DNA from: Prorocentrum cordatum
Lineage: Eukaryota; Sar; Dinophyceae; Prorocentrales; Prorocentraceae
NCBI GenBank assembly: GCA_963575745.1
Contig: CAUYUJ010020574.1
Span: forward strand, 68,655 to 132,654
DNA length: 64,000 bases
Direction of reading: 5' to 3'
Both the position numbers and the translations under genes were made by a program. The notes below the pieces were generated by a model. It was not told the DNA's origin. It did no database searches and saw only the letters and a program-made list of their open reading frames with translations. How positions within the stretch are numbered: the first letter of the stretch is position 1; every line of letters begins with the position of its first letter. Below are positions 20,641 through 31,369 of this stretch, one piece after another.

Positions 20641-21125
20641 AAGAGGTGCTCAAAGCTGGTAGCTCTCGGAGGCGTGGGGAGGCTGCCAGGCCATGACCCA
20701 GACCTGGCGCGCCCCCCCAGACCGCCGACCACAGCATGTTCCGCTGGAGGTGGACCCCTGCCGTTCCGAACAGGACCTTCTGCCTGGGCCAACACGCCCA
20801 TGCAAGAGGCGCACCATGACAAAGCTCACTGCTCCTTCTGCACGTGAGCCAGGCTGACTCTGGCCTCGGTCCACACGACGATCCAGAGCTAGAAGGCGCA
20901 GCGGCCTCAGGAGCTCCCTGACCGCATAGAAGCAATCGTCGCTCGATGAGCGCGCCCAGCAACGAAGAAAACGCCGGGGCCACAACCGGTACCTCCGACA
21001 CCACGGGTCGGACGACCAGCACGACTCTCTGCCACCACACCCCGGCACGTCAAGATCACGTGGCGAGCGCCTGCCTGCAGCACATACGGCCGGGGCGAGC
21101 CCGCTGCCCCCTCCGGCGGCCACAG
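20641..21125. other. Unassigned stretch
   Basis: One minus-strand frame has protein-like sequence (DDCFYAVRELLRPLRLLALD; SFVMVRLLHGRVGPGRRSC) and stops at 20,650, but no splice context or family supports calling it. Confidence 0.35.
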
Positions 21126-21130
21126 AGGCC

Positions 21131-21265
21131 CCTCCTCCTCCTCCTCCTCCTCTTCCTCCTCCTCCTCCTCCTCCTCCTCCTCCTCTTCCTCCTCCCCCCT
21201 TCCCCCTCCTCCTCCTCCTCCTCCTCCTCTTCCTCCTCCTCCTCCTCCTCCTCCTCCTCCTCCTG
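21131..21265 (+). repeat. (TCC)n tract
   Basis: Pyrimidine repeat. The adjacent Leu/Ser frames are its translation. Confidence 0.9.
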
Positions 21266-21559
21266 GGCCCCTCGCTCCCGCCGGGTGCGGCGGCCCCTGG
21301 GGGCCAGAGGTTCGGGCGGCCGAGGCGCGAGCCGCGCGCCGACCCTTCAGAACCACCTGCTCTCCCACACAGCCCCCCTTGGGCGTAGAGCCCCCCCCAA
21401 AAATACTCGAAGGGCGAGCACTTTCTGCGCGTGCTCGGTGGCGGATTGGGACCCTCTACAATCTTTGAAAAAGCGGGGGGTGAGACCGCAGTGGAACGGG
21501 GAGCCGCCCACTGGGGAATCGGTTTCGGAATCGTGTTCGTGTCGCGCGTGCGGGCGAGG

Positions 21560-21990
21560 CGAAGCTGCGTGGGCGCGAGAGGAACGATTACGCCGTCGCG
21601 AGGGCGACTCCGATGCAAAAATCGGGCCCTCTGGTGGGCGCGCGGTGGCTGGGGGTGTCCCACTGTGGTGTCTCGCGGTGTCCCGATGGTGCCCCGCGAT
21701 GCCTCGCCGTGGGCGCGCGAGAGGAATGATCCCGCCGTCGGATGCAAAAGCCGGGTCCTCTGGCGGTGGGCGCGCGGTGGCTGGGGGTGTCCCGCCGTGG
21801 TGCCCCGCATTGTCCCGATGGTGACCCGCGGGGTCCCGCCGTGGTGTCCCGATGGTCTCGTGGTGTCCCGTGGTGTTCCGTGGTGTCCCGGCCCGCGGTG
21901 TCCCAATAGTGTCCCGCAGTGCCCCGTTGTGTCCAGTGGTGTCCTGCGGTGTCCCGCCGTGGTGTCCCGATGTTGTCCCGATCGATAACG
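21560..21990. repeat. 145-bp duplication grading into a TCCCGATGGTG minisatellite
   Basis: GTGGGCGCG-GAGAGGAA...CGCGGTGGCTGGGGGTGTCCC occurs twice (from about 21,568 and 21,710), followed by 12-13-bp GGTGTCCCGATG units. Confidence 0.75.
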
Positions 21991-22245
21991 AGATCGATAG
22001 TGGGATCGATAACTACCGAGATGTGGTGAGATCGGCAGTGAGATCGATAGTTGGATCGATAGTGAGGTCGATAGTGGGATCGGTGGCGAGATCGATCGTG
22101 CGAGCGGCAGTGAGATCGATCATGAGATCGATGTTTGCATCGACAGTGCAATCGATAGTGAGGTCGATGGTGCGATCGATTGCGGGATCGATAGTGAGAT
22201 CGATCGTGAGTTCGATTGTGAGCTCGATTGTGAGATCGATGTTGA
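21975..22245. repeat. GATCGATAGTGA 12-bp array
   Basis: About 20 degenerate units built on the ATCGAT palindrome. The RSIVRSIV-type translation comes from the 12-bp period. Confidence 0.85.
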
Positions 22246-22384
22246 TCGCTGTGTCGTCACCCGCATCGTCACCACCACACCCATCACAGTTGCCAGCTGT
22301 TGCTTCTTTCCCCTCCCCCCGACCTCCTTCTCACCCGAAGGGTGGTCGTATAAGCAATTAGTCCCCCGCGGCAGCCACCGCTCA

Positions 22385-22393
22385 GGCCTCCGC

Positions 22394-22443
<50 letters not shown>

Positions 22444-22570
22444 TAATCGTACTCGCAGGAGGCCGCTTCAGGGCCCCAGAAGGTCTCCTCCTCCTCCTCT
22501 TCCTCCTCCTCCTCCTCCTCTTCCTCCTTCTCCTCCTCCTCCTCCTCCTCTTCTTCCTCCTCCTCCTCCT
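22385..22570 (+). repeat. (GTC)n/(GCC)n and (TCC)n tracts
   Basis: Trinucleotide runs at 22,393-22,442 and 22,484-22,570, followed by a GGGAAGGACGAGGA minisatellite to 22,670. Confidence 0.9.
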
Positions 22571-22786
22571 TGTACGCGCGGGCTGAGCAGGAGACGCCCA
22601 CGCGTGGGAGGGCGAAGGGTAGGACGAAGAAGGGAAGGACGAGGAGGGAAGGACGAGGAGGGGAAGGACGAGTATCACTGCCAGCCGAGAGCTTTGGGGG
22701 GGGGGGTCACTGGCAGCATCGAAGACCCTCTGAGGCTACTTACCCCCGATCTTGCTCCTCCTCCCTCCCCCCCCCTCCCCCAAGGA

Positions 22787-22824
22787 TCCTGGACAGCCGC
22801 CCGCGTGCCTCTCCCCCCTGCCAT
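22787..22824 (-). other. Degenerate duplicate of the exon end at 23,377
   Basis: Minus-strand GRLSRIL with a following G-run parallels SGRLSRIS at the end of the exon at 23,377-23,439. An ACATGGCAG acceptor precedes it. It is probably a fragment of a local duplication, possibly a skipped exon. Confidence 0.35.
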
Positions 22825-22849
22825 GTGAACCAAACGGTACCGACATCGC

Positions 22850-22930
22850 CACGCCCCGCACCTCTCCCCGGGCTCGCTCTGGGCAGAACTTCGAGGAGAA
22901 TCCAGCCGCGGTGACAAGGATTCTCCAGGA
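22850..22930. repeat. Dispersed repeat O
   Basis: CCCCGCACCTCTCCCCGGGC through GAGAATCCAGCCGCGGTGAC, parallel to 26,346-26,430 and 43,909-43,972. Confidence 0.6.
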
Positions 22931-23159
22931 CGAGCAGCGGCACCGGGTATATCTTCCTACTCTGAGCCTTCTTCTCCTCCCTTCTTCCCCCCCTCTCCTG
23001 CTCCTCCCCTGCGATCCGACGGCGCGGAAAAATGAAAAATCTCGTTGATCACAGAGGCCAGAGCTGAGGATCCCCGTCGTTCTGCGCACTGCTTCGAGCT
23101 GGAACGGTCTGTGACGGGCCCCCAGGCCCGACAGACACTGAGACGCCGGGATCTCGGGG

Positions 23160-23320
23160 TCCCCCCTCTCCTGCTTTTTCCAGTGCGCGGTCCCCGCAGG
23201 TCCAGACCCTTTTCCCGGGGACAGCGTCTCCACGCGTGTCGCTTTCCGACGGTGCCGAGGCCCGGCGGGGGCCCCCACAGGCCGAAAGCGGCCAGGAGCC
23301 GTCCGTCGTGATCGCTGCTG
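23160..23320. repeat. Dispersed repeat H, copy 1 (reverse)
   Basis: GGTCCAGACCCTTTTCCCGG, then CCCGGCGGGGGCCCCCACAG and GCCGAAAGCGGCC. At least seven copies occur in the window. Confidence 0.65.
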
Positions 23321-23376
23321 CGGCGCGAGCGCGTCTGGGTCTCGTGCGCCGCCCCCCCTCCCCCCCTCACACGCAC

Positions 23377-23439
23377 CCCCCCAGAGATCCTGGACAGCCG
23401 CCCGCTGAGCTCCAGGACGTGCTTCTCCACCTGGCCGAG
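23377..23439 (-). CDS. Coiled-coil gene, exon 14
   Basis: 21 codons reading LGQVEKHVLELSGRLSRIS plus two glycines, between a CCCGGATCAG acceptor and a GT donor (GGGG|GTGCGT). Phase 0 at entry matches the preceding exon. The exact donor among the G-run is uncertain by a few bases. Confidence 0.5.
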
Positions 23440-23519
23440 CTGATCCGGGAAGCCCCGAACCAAGACAGGCTGCCCTCTCTTGGGGGCGCATCTTCTGCTT
23501 CCGCCGCCATGTGGACGTT

Positions 23520-23690
23520 GTCTCATTCGGTGTTTCGGCATTGGACGGAGGGGCTGGTCACGTTCGTGTCGTGTGGTGTTCGTGTCGTCACGACAACAGC
23601 GCTGGTTTCTGACACCGATGAACGTCCGCTGGTCAACGTTTTCTTATTCGGTGTTTCGACACTGGGCGGAAGGGGGGGAGGGGGAGGTCT
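23520..23690. repeat. Dispersed repeat K
   Basis: TTCGGTGTTTCGACACTGGG occurs twice here as a degenerate direct repeat, around TTCGTGTCGTGTGG and GGTTTCTGACACC. Related pieces lie at 55,640 and 57,285. Confidence 0.55.
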
Positions 23691-24054
23691 GGCTCGGGAC
23701 CTCTGCTTACTGCGGCTGCTGGCAGCAGTGCGCCCTAAAGGAGATGAGTCCACCTGCTTGAAGCAGGCGCCCCAAATAGCCAAGATCTACTCCATGGGGG
23801 GATTGAGCAAAGCCCGACCGTCCCGGCATTCCTATAGGCCTACCACGACACCACGACATGTTCTTATAATCCAAATAATGTTCTGATAATGCAGACAAAG
23901 TTCTTACAATCTCAGCCCGATGCACTAACACAAGACCGTCCCAGCCAGAAATGTTCTAAGAACATTTCGGGTGAAACACGGCAGGTTCTTGGAATATTTC
24001 TTTGGGTGGGCCGATAGGCAAGCCAGGACGCCTCGTCACTGCTTGAGAGGTGGG

Positions 24055-24110
24055 GGTGCGAGGGCCCGCGCCGATCGGCAAACCAACGAATAAGACAACG
24101 ATCACCTTCC
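24055..24110. repeat. Dispersed repeat N
   Basis: GAGGGCCCGCGCCGATCGGC, then AATAAGACAACGATCAC; near-copy at 55,973-56,030. In both loci it follows a CAGCAGTGCG...CTACTCCA segment, so a longer unit is shared. Confidence 0.6.
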
Positions 24111-24235
24111 GCCGGCCTTTCGCCAGCGGCGGCAGCCTCCTCTGACTTCCGCCGCCTTCCGCCGAGGACCGCCATGACTATAGGGCAACCGCTCCGAAAA
24201 CCTCGAGGGCGAGACCCCTGGCGCGAGCGCCCCAC

Positions 24236-24341
24236 CTCGAGCGGCTCCGCCTCGGCGCAGCGCGCCGCCGTGCCAAAGTCCGCGATGCCCTCGAGCCTGC
24301 CCACCCGCTCGGAGAGCTCCGCCATGTGCCTCGTGAACTCC
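24236..24341 (-). CDS. Coiled-coil gene, exon 13
   Basis: 35 codons including EFTRHMAELSERVGRLEG and AARCAEAEPLE, between CCCCTAAGGCAG and GAG|GTGGGG. The single base before the first full codon combines with GC from exon 12 to make an Ala codon, giving ASAEAEFTRHMAELSERVG across the junction without breaking the heptads. This is one of the cleanest canonical exons in the gene. Confidence 0.65.
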
Positions 24342-24367
24342 CTGCCTTAGGGGCATGAGCAGGAGCA

Positions 24368-24538
24368 GGCAAGTTTGCTTGCATGGCGGTCGCCCCCCCC
24401 CCCCCCCCCTCACAGCTCTTCAAACGAATACTAGCGTGCAAGTGCCTTTGGACTTGCGTAATTTCCACACGTGCAAGGTCGTTTGCGGCTTGCTTCAGGT
24501 TCAAGCCCCCCCCCCCCGTCCATGCAACTAAACTTGCC
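24368..24538. mobile_element. MITE-like element, family G, copy 1
   Basis: Inverted ends GGCAAGTTTGCTTGCATGG and CCATGCAACTAAACTTGCC. C-runs are inside, and GCGTGCAAGTGCC and GTTTGCGGCTTGCTTCAGGT are shared with 40,546-40,722 and 55,684-55,853. Confidence 0.75.
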
Positions 24539-24574
24539 AGAGTCTGAAAAAATAGGCCCCGGGAAACCCAGACA

Positions 24575-24770
24575 TGTCGACTCGCAACAAAAACCATGAG
24601 GGAGGCTTTGGGCTGTTTTTGGCCTCTGGGGGCCCTCGCCGGGCCCCAGGACAATCCAACAATGACTCCAAATGAAAAACCAGCCCTGGGGAAAAGGTCA
24701 GGGGACTTCTGGAGACCACGTTTTGAACAAATCAAAGCAAAGCATGCCTGGGGAGGCAGGAGACGGCAGC
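24575..24770. repeat. Dispersed repeat H, copy 2
   Basis: GGCCTCTGGGGGCCCTCGCC core, then ACTCCAAATG...GGGAAAAGGTCAGGGG. Confidence 0.65.
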
Positions 24771-24799
24771 CCCGAGATCCTGGCGTCGTGATGTTTCTC

Positions 24800-25790
24800 G
24801 AGCCGGGCGCTTTCGCCCCATATTTCGGCCTGGGGGCCCTCACAGAGTATCGATCCTGCTCGAAGCATGGCGCAGCACGATGGGGTCCGGGGCTCTGGTC
24901 GTGCTCTTTTACGGTGTTGCAGTTTTGCCGCGCCGTCGCATCTCAGGGCGGGAGGAGGAAGGGCAGGACGGAAGGAGGGGAGGGGGAGGGAGCAGTAAGG
25001 CGAGGCAGAAGAGGGGGGCCGTGCTTGGCGGCAGATGCGGCGCGCGGGCCTCGGACCGGTGCCAACACCTGGCTGGCTGGCTGGCTGAGGCTGCGGGCAG
25101 GACCGAGGAGCCACAGGGCACCAGGGGCGGCTGAGGTGGGCAACCGAGGAGGAAGGACAGGGAGGGTGGATAGGGAGCCCACAAAGGACGTACGCGCCCA
25201 GCTATGTACATGAACACGGCCCCTCGATCCGCGAGACCGGCCGCGTTATACGAACATTTGCGCAATGCGTACTCTCGAAACCAGCGTGGATTCATGTACG
25301 TGTACGTCCTTTTGTCGCTCCTGAGTGGAGGAGGAAAGGACGAGGGCAGAGGGCGGCAGCTACAGTTGGGGCGTTGACCTAAGGAACCCTAGAGAAGGAA
25401 CGAGGTCCCTTTATCCCACAAGCTCAACTCCGATTTACGATGGAAAACCTCAGGAAAACCCAAGGAGCACTGCAAAACAACTAAGGAACACGGAGCCCCC
25501 CCCAAACGAAAAGGGTTCCTTCTTCAGTGCCCCGACTGTTTGGGGGGGGAGGGGGGGGGGGCGGAGGGGTTTCCTGAAGGTTTGAGGCCGGTTTGGCAGG
25601 GGTCAAGCGGGGCCCTGGGGGTCCCAGCAATCAGGGAGGACACGCAGGAAGAAAACGAGAAGGACACGAATCCCGATCCGCCTCAAAGCGCGGAGCGTCA
25701 CTTCGGTATTGAATGCGATCGAGTGCCCAAGTCCCGATTGGTCAACAGATTGCCAATTGGGCCAGGTACGGATCAACGACCTCTCTGCCT
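24800..25790. other. Unassigned stretch
   Basis: No gene supported. It contains C- and G-runs and a spaced inverted repeat (TACATGAA near 25,205 with TTCATGTA near 25,292). Open frames on both strands lack family or splice support. Confidence 0.45.
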
Positions 25791-26019
25791 CATCTCCCTG
25801 CTCCTCCTCCTCCTCCTACTCCTACTCCTACTCCTCGCTAGCCTGTCGCAACTGCCTGCCCCCCTTAGGGGTATTGTTGGTAACGACTTGTCAAACAACC
25901 TTTTCTGCTTGAGCAGACATCTGATACCTGGGTGCATTAAAAACAATATCCTCTGCCAGATTCCATCTTATCCAGTCACTGACTGTGCTTGCAAGCGTGG
26001 ACTCCAAGCAGTGGGTTCA

Positions 26020-26260
26020 TACACTTTCGATGTGCGCTCTGTGCGGCGCAAAATTTGCGAGCCGATATGTGCGGTGCAACCTCTGTGGTGCAACCAATGG
26101 TATACAATATGCGTTGCGCAAGCTACGTGGTGCTTGCGCTGTGGTGCAAGCTATGTGGTCCAAGCTTTGCGGCGCAAGCTATTTGCTGCAACCAGTGCGG
26201 TGCAAGCTATGCGGTGTAGTCTGTTTGGTGTAATACACGCTGTGGGACATCTGGAATGAA
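26020..26260. repeat. TGTGGTGCAAGCTATG minisatellite
   Basis: About 12 degenerate 16-20-bp units. The Cys-rich frames reading CGASYVVQ are repeat translations. Reverse-complement relative of 7,755-7,850. Confidence 0.8.
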
Positions 26261-26345
26261 CCCTGTGGGGTGCGAACTTTGTGGTGGCCTCGGCGTGGGG
26301 GATATATTCTAATTCTGGGGAAACCGAAAAGTACCTATGCTGCTA

Positions 26346-26430
26346 CGCCCCAGACCTCTCCTAAGGTGCGTTCTGACCAGGATTTCGGGGCGAATCCAGC
26401 GGTGGCGACGAGGGCCCCCCAGGAGCCCCC
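26346..26430. repeat. Dispersed repeat O
   Basis: CCCAGACCTCTCCTAAGGTG, then GAATCCAGCGGTGGCGACGA. Confidence 0.65.
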
Positions 26431-26702
26431 AAAAAAGGGACAACGAGGGAAGGGTAGCAGTATGGGTAACCTTTTCCTCCTTTGAGGTTCTGCCTGCCGA
26501 AAAGAGAACATGTGTGAGCGTGAGCATCGCTTAACCGATCCCCATCACCACCAGCGTGGGCTGGGCCCCACTGGCCGATTCACCCCCTTGGATGGGGATA
26601 GAGGCTGCTCTCTTCCGGTTTCGAGGGGCATATCCCCAACTGAGGTGGTGAGACGGTGGGGCTCGAGATGCAGATTGGGATGGGGATGGGGATCGGTTAG
26701 AC

Positions 26703-27281
26703 GATACTGAGACAGGGCGGCGACCGGGCGGCGACTGAGACGCGCCAGCCCACACGCGCGTCGGCGACGCAGCGGCGCGGAGGGCGACCACCGGACGAAA
26801 CCCCGGACGAGCGCCAGCCACGGCACGGGGCGGCGATGGGCGGCCATCGCACGGCTCAGCCAGCGCGCTCGAGGCTCCCTCCATGGGGCCCGAGCAGATG
26901 GGGGTTGGAGGCTCGCGCCGCATCGCCGATACATCCGCGGTACATCGCCGCCGCATCGGCGATGCATCGGCGACGTCGGCGAGGCATCGGCGCCATCGGC
27001 GTGGAGAAACTCGGGCCCCACATCGCGCCGCATCGCCGATGCATCGGCGGCGCGGCGCGCTCCCCCGACCCCACCTGCTCGGGCCCCACCTTGGAGGCCT
27101 ATAGAGCCTGGAGACACGGCGGCGACAGGGCGGCGACCCGGCGAGCACCGAGACGCGCCAGCCCACACGCGCGAGGCGGCGCCGCAGCGGCGAGGAGGGC
27201 GACCACCGGGCGGGACCCCGGGACGAATGCCAGCCGCGGCACGGGGCGGCGACGGGCGGCCATCGCACGGCTCAGCCGGCG
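26703..27281. repeat. ~165-bp direct repeats bracketing a family D element
   Basis: 26,703-26,866 and 27,113-27,281 share GACGCGCCAGCCCACACGCG, GGGCGACCACCGG and GGCGGCCATCGCACGGCTCA in order, with the element at 26,871-27,100 between them. Confidence 0.75.
26871..27100. mobile_element. MITE-like element, family D, copy 3
   Basis: Left CTCCATGGGGCCCGAGCAGA; right TGCTCGGGCCCCACCTTGGA, with internal CATCGGCGATG/CATCGCCGATG units. Confidence 0.75.
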
Positions 27282-27919
27282 CACGAGGTTGCGACAGCGC
27301 GGCGACGGGCGCCCACCGGGCGAGCGCCGGGCAACGCCGGCGAGCTGCCCAGAGAGGCACGTCGGAGCCACGGGGGGCGAGCACTGTGAAGGGAACTCGC
27401 GAAGCGAACCCGTCGTCTCGAGAGCTTCCAGAAGGGATGCTGAGGCCCATGGGCCGTCGAGGCGGCGGGGGGGTCGAAGCGAAATCCGCCCCGCGAAAGT
27501 CGGCTATAGGGGGGGGGGATGCGGGCAAGTTCGTTCAAAATCTGTCCCCGGACCCGTCCTGGGATGCAAGCTGACTGGCCCTCCCCGCTGCGTCCAAGTG
27601 TGGTGACGAGGAGGGCCCTCATCCCTTCTTTCTGTTGGCCGGAACTGTTGGTGGGCCACCTCGGCCCCCCAGCCAGGTTCCAAGCGGCCCCCTCCATGGG
27701 TGCGGCGGGGCACGGGCTGCCACAGACGTGGCGCTGCCGAGCTCCGATGCGCAGATCGAGGGCCGCCGCCACCCGGGGGCCGCAGCTCGGAGGCCCAGGC
27801 AGTGCGACCAGCGGCGCTGCCTCTGGCGACCAAGGAGTGCGGCAGCCGTCCAGAACCCCCTGACCTGCATCCTCGTCTCCCGTCTTCTCCGAGCAGGGCG
27901 AGTTGAGACAAGTTAACGG

Positions 27920-28084
27920 GCGAAGAACGGCATAAAATAAACTTTTTCGCTGTCGGGGGCGCCTGTCCCAGGGCGGCTGGAAAGTTTATACCTTTACGGT
28001 GGCACCGTAGGGGTATAAACTTTCCAGCCGCCCAGGGACAGGCGCCCCCGACAGCGAAAAAGTTTATGTTATACCGTTCTTCGC
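27920..28084. other. Near-perfect 165-bp hairpin (82-bp arms)
   Basis: The left arm (27,920-28,001) and right arm (28,003-28,084) are reverse complements around a single unpaired G at 28,002, with about five mismatches and no gaps. The arms run from GCGAAGAACGG through ATAAACTTTTTCGCTGTCGG and GGCGCCTGTCCC to GGAAAGTTTATACC. Transcribed, it would form one uninterrupted double-stranded stem, as in a hairpin small-RNA precursor; alternatively it is a foldback transposon. No coding sequence is present. Confidence 0.85.
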
Positions 28085-28117
28085 TCGCTGAACAAGGGCA
28101 GCTCAAAATCGGTCCCT

Positions 28118-28185
28118 GGACCCCTCTCGGGGCCCACTCGCCTCAGCTTTCCGAGCGGCGTCCAGCCGTGGCGACGAGGGTCCCC
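28118..28185. repeat. Dispersed repeat O fragment
   Basis: GGACCCCTCTCGG, then GTCCAGCCGTGGCGACGAGG. Confidence 0.6.
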
Positions 28186-28654
28186 CCCCCCACACCCGAA
28201 GGCCGACGATCCTCGACTCCACGCGCCCTCCTCCGATCCGCCTCCTCGCTGATCCTCCGCCTCCTCCTCCTACCCCCCCCCCAAATCCCCCTGGAAAGCA
28301 CTCTCAGACCCGACGCAGCGAACAGCACTGCAACGCCGCGAACAAATCACGACCCTGGCCCCACTGGCCCTCGCTCGGACGCCCATTCCCCGTGTTTTTC
28401 TCGGTTTCGTGCGTGGGTTTTTTCGCCAAATGGTCGAGGATGCTCCTCGATGGTCCGCGCCGGGGAGAAAACGCACACGTCCGAGCGATGCCAAGAGCCC
28501 CAGGGCCCCACCGTTTCTGCGTCAGTCTGCATGCCAGGTCGACCTGCGAGGGCCCCGGGGCCCGAGACGGGGCGAAGACGCCAGGCGCGAAGGATCGAGA
28601 CGCCAGGGGATCTCAGAGAAACGAGCAGCTCACAAGATAGAGGGAGGAGAGGAG

Positions 28655-28832
28655 GAGGAGGAGGAGGAGGAGGAGCAGCAGCAGGAGGAGGAGGAGGAGG
28701 AGGAGATGAGGAGTAGGAGGAGGAGGAGGAGGAGGAGGAGGAGGAGGAGGAGGAGGAGGAGGAGGAGGAGGAGGAGTAGGAGTAGGAGTAGGAGTAGGAG
28801 TAGGAGGAGGAGGAGGAGGAGGAGGAGGAGGA
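28655..28832 (+). repeat. (GGA)n / (GGAGTA)n tract
   Basis: Purine repeat leading directly into repeat Q, as also happens at 63,735-63,748. Confidence 0.95.
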
Positions 28833-29058
28833 GGACCAGTGCAAACCCAAGGCCCATCAGCGATGTTGGAATGCACCCTCCCTCCAACCTCCAAGCTCCC
28901 TCTGCAGAAGTCACTAACAGGGGTCATTTCCAGGACTTTCACGCCACGAGCTAGCCTCACTGTAACATCTTGGTGATCCTGAATCGTGCCAGCACCATTC
29001 CCGGGACTTGAACACCGCGAATCAACGCAACGGTTGCGGCCCGACAATCCTGAGTGTT
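28833..29058. repeat. Dispersed repeat Q, copy 1
   Basis: Matches the last 250 bases of the window in order: CCATCAGCGATGTTGGAAT, CCAAGCTCCCT, GATCCTGAATCGTGCCAGCA, CATTCCCGGGACTTGAACAC. Confidence 0.75.
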
Positions 29059-29114
29059 CCTAAGACATCATGTCGGGCACGTTGACCATGCGTAGCAGTA
29101 AACCTTCTGCAACA

Positions 29115-29790
29115 CTTTAAAGCGAATGCGAGTGGCGCTCAAGCGAAAACCACATGTTGCAAAGCCCCGCCATCAATCCGTGTAGCTCTTGTAAGTTCAT
29201 CTAAACCGAATGTGCGCGGCGCTAGCATTATATATATCTGTATTAAAAACGACGCGCCCTGAATCAGTGAAAGAAACTCTTGCAAGCGTTTAAAGCGAAG
29301 GGGCGCGGCGCTAAGTCGAGAAACAACTGTTCGAAAACGACCCGCCCTCAATCCGCGAAGCTCTTGCAAATATCTAAAACGAGTGTTCGCGGCGCGAGCC
29401 ATATTTTGAAAACGACTCGACCTTGACGCTCTCGCGTAATTGTGGAACGCGGCGCTCAGGCGAGAACCACATCTTTAAAACGACCCGCCATGGATCCGTG
29501 AACCTCTTGCATAATTCTTAAGCCATGAGCGCGGCGCTAAGGCGAGAGCCACATTTGGAAAACGAGCCGCCCTCAACCCGCGAAGCTCTTGCACATTTTA
29601 CAAAGGATGACCGCGGCGCTCAGACGAAAACCACATTTTGAAGACCACTCGCCCTCAGTAAGTGAAAATCTTGCAAATGTGTGGAACGAATGTGCGCGGC
29701 GCTCAGGCGAGAGCCACAGTTTGAAAACCATCCGCCCTCCATCGGTGGAACTGTTGCCACGATCCAAACTTCAGAATCAAAAGTGGCGAG
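29115..29790. repeat. 84-bp tandem array
   Basis: About eight degenerate units of GCGCGGCGCTCAGGCGAGAG, then CCACATTTTGAAAACGA, CCGCCCTCAATCCGTGAA and GCTCTTGCAAAT. One 64-bp-array unit follows at 29,787. Confidence 0.85.
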
Positions 29791-29917
29791 GAGGTCTCAA
29801 GCGAAACGCCCGGCCCACCCTTTCGACCAGCATCGGAATGCAACAAGGAAGAGTTATCTATAAGGACATGGAGTGGAGAAGGGTGATGATCAGGAGGGAG
29901 GAGACGAGAGGGGGAGC

Positions 29918-30420
29918 GGAGGAGGAGGAGGAGGAGGAGGAGGAGGAGGAGGAGGAGGAGGGCTCTCATTCCCTGCCTCTGCTCCGCTCGCTCCCTCCCC
30001 GCTCCTGGCGTCTCCTTTTCCCTCCCACCTGGTGTTCACCCTCCCCCCGTTGCCCTTGGCCTGCGGTTCGCGCGCATCGCCCTGCTCTCTACTCGCTTTA
30101 GGCGAGGTCGGCGCCTCTTGGCTCTGCTTTCTCTCCCTTTCGACCAACGACGGTTAGCGCCTGCGGCGCAACCCGCGGAGTCAAGAAGAGGAGGGGGAGG
30201 AGGAGGAGGAGGAGGAGGAGGAGGAGGAGGAGGAGGAGGAGGAGGAGGAGGAGTAAAGAAGGAGGAGGCGGAGGAGATGAGAAAGAAGAAGAAGAAGAGA
30301 AGAAGGAGAAGGAGGAGGAGGACGAGCAGGAGGAGGAGGAGGAGTAGGAGGAGGAGTAGGGGGGAGGAGGAGGAGGAGGAGGAGGAGGAGGAGGAGGAGG
30401 AGGAGGAGGTGGAGGCAAGC
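29918..30420 (+). repeat. (GGA)n tracts
   Basis: Purine runs at 29,918-29,960 and 30,187-30,420 flank 230 bp of ordinary sequence. Confidence 0.9.
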
Positions 30421-30565
30421 GGCGACGCCAGCATCTCAGGGAGCCTGCCGCCCGCGCGGACGTCCGACTCCGCATGCCTGCGTCGTTTCTGTGGGCTTGG
30501 CCGCGCGCCGTCCGACGGGCCGCCCGGGGCCCCCGCCAAGGCCCGACTCGGTCGCCCTCACGTAC

Positions 30566-30618
30566 GCCTCCGCGGAGGCCACGCGCGCGTCCACCTGCCG
30601 ACGGAGGTCCGCCGCGGC
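30566..30618 (-). CDS. Coiled-coil gene, exon 12
   Basis: AAADLRRQVDARVASAE plus two bases, between CCCGGCCAG and the strong donor GC|GTACGTGAGG. GC plus the first G of exon 13 makes Ala and the heptads run on. A GAGGCG-rich tract and a (GGA)n tract lie upstream in the transcript sense. Confidence 0.6.
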
Positions 30619-30959
30619 CTGGCCGGGAGGGGCAGGAGGAGCAGCGAGGGGGTCCGGGAGGCGGAGCGCCCGCGGCTCGCAGGCGCGGTGGCCCAGCGAC
30701 CGCCCGCGCGCCCGAGCGACCGCCCAGCGACCGCCCAGCGACCGCCAGCGAGGTGCTCGCAGCGGCTCGCGCTTCGCGAGGGGGGGGGGGGGGCGAGGAG
30801 GCACGGGTGCAACTCGCCGAGAAGGAGGCGGAGGCGGAGGCGGCAGAGGCGGCGGTGACAGGGATCCGTTGCGGTGGTGGTCGGGGCGAGGTGTTGATAA
30901 CGGCGACGACGACGATGATGACCATGACGGCGAGGAGCATGAGGCCAGGAGGAGGCGAG

Positions 30960-31036
30960 CGCAGAAATGGAGGACGAGGACGAGGAGGAGGACGAGGAGG
31001 AGGAGGAGGAGGAGGACGAGGAGGAGGAGGAGGAGA
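30960..31036 (+). repeat. (GGA)n tract
   Basis: Purine repeat. The 408-codon frame from 30,967 depends on this and the later tract. Confidence 0.9.
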
Positions 31037-31039
31037 CAA

Positions 31040-31369
31040 CGAATAAAGGAGTCCATAGTCCGCGGCGGGTCTACGGGCGCGACGGCGGGGGCGGCTGCTA
31101 CTCAGAAGGGGTCGAGAGCGTAGCCGCCGTCACGCGGAGGTGCGATGAGGCGCGATGGGGGCTTGTGGAAGGCGCGCTTGCAGCGCCAGCACCGTGGCAT
31201 GCCGGTGCCACGAGATTGAAAAACCGTCGGTGGGAGGCTGGGCACCGCGCCACCAGCGGGAAGGATGCACGGCACCGCACCTCTGGGCGTACCCTCCAGA
31301 AGGAGGGAAGAGATTGCCGACGCTGCAATCTCGCACGCAGGGCAAGACGGGGCGTGAGCGGCGCTTCCA
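31040..31369. other. Unassigned stretch
   Basis: GC-rich, with no supported gene. Confidence 0.4.
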
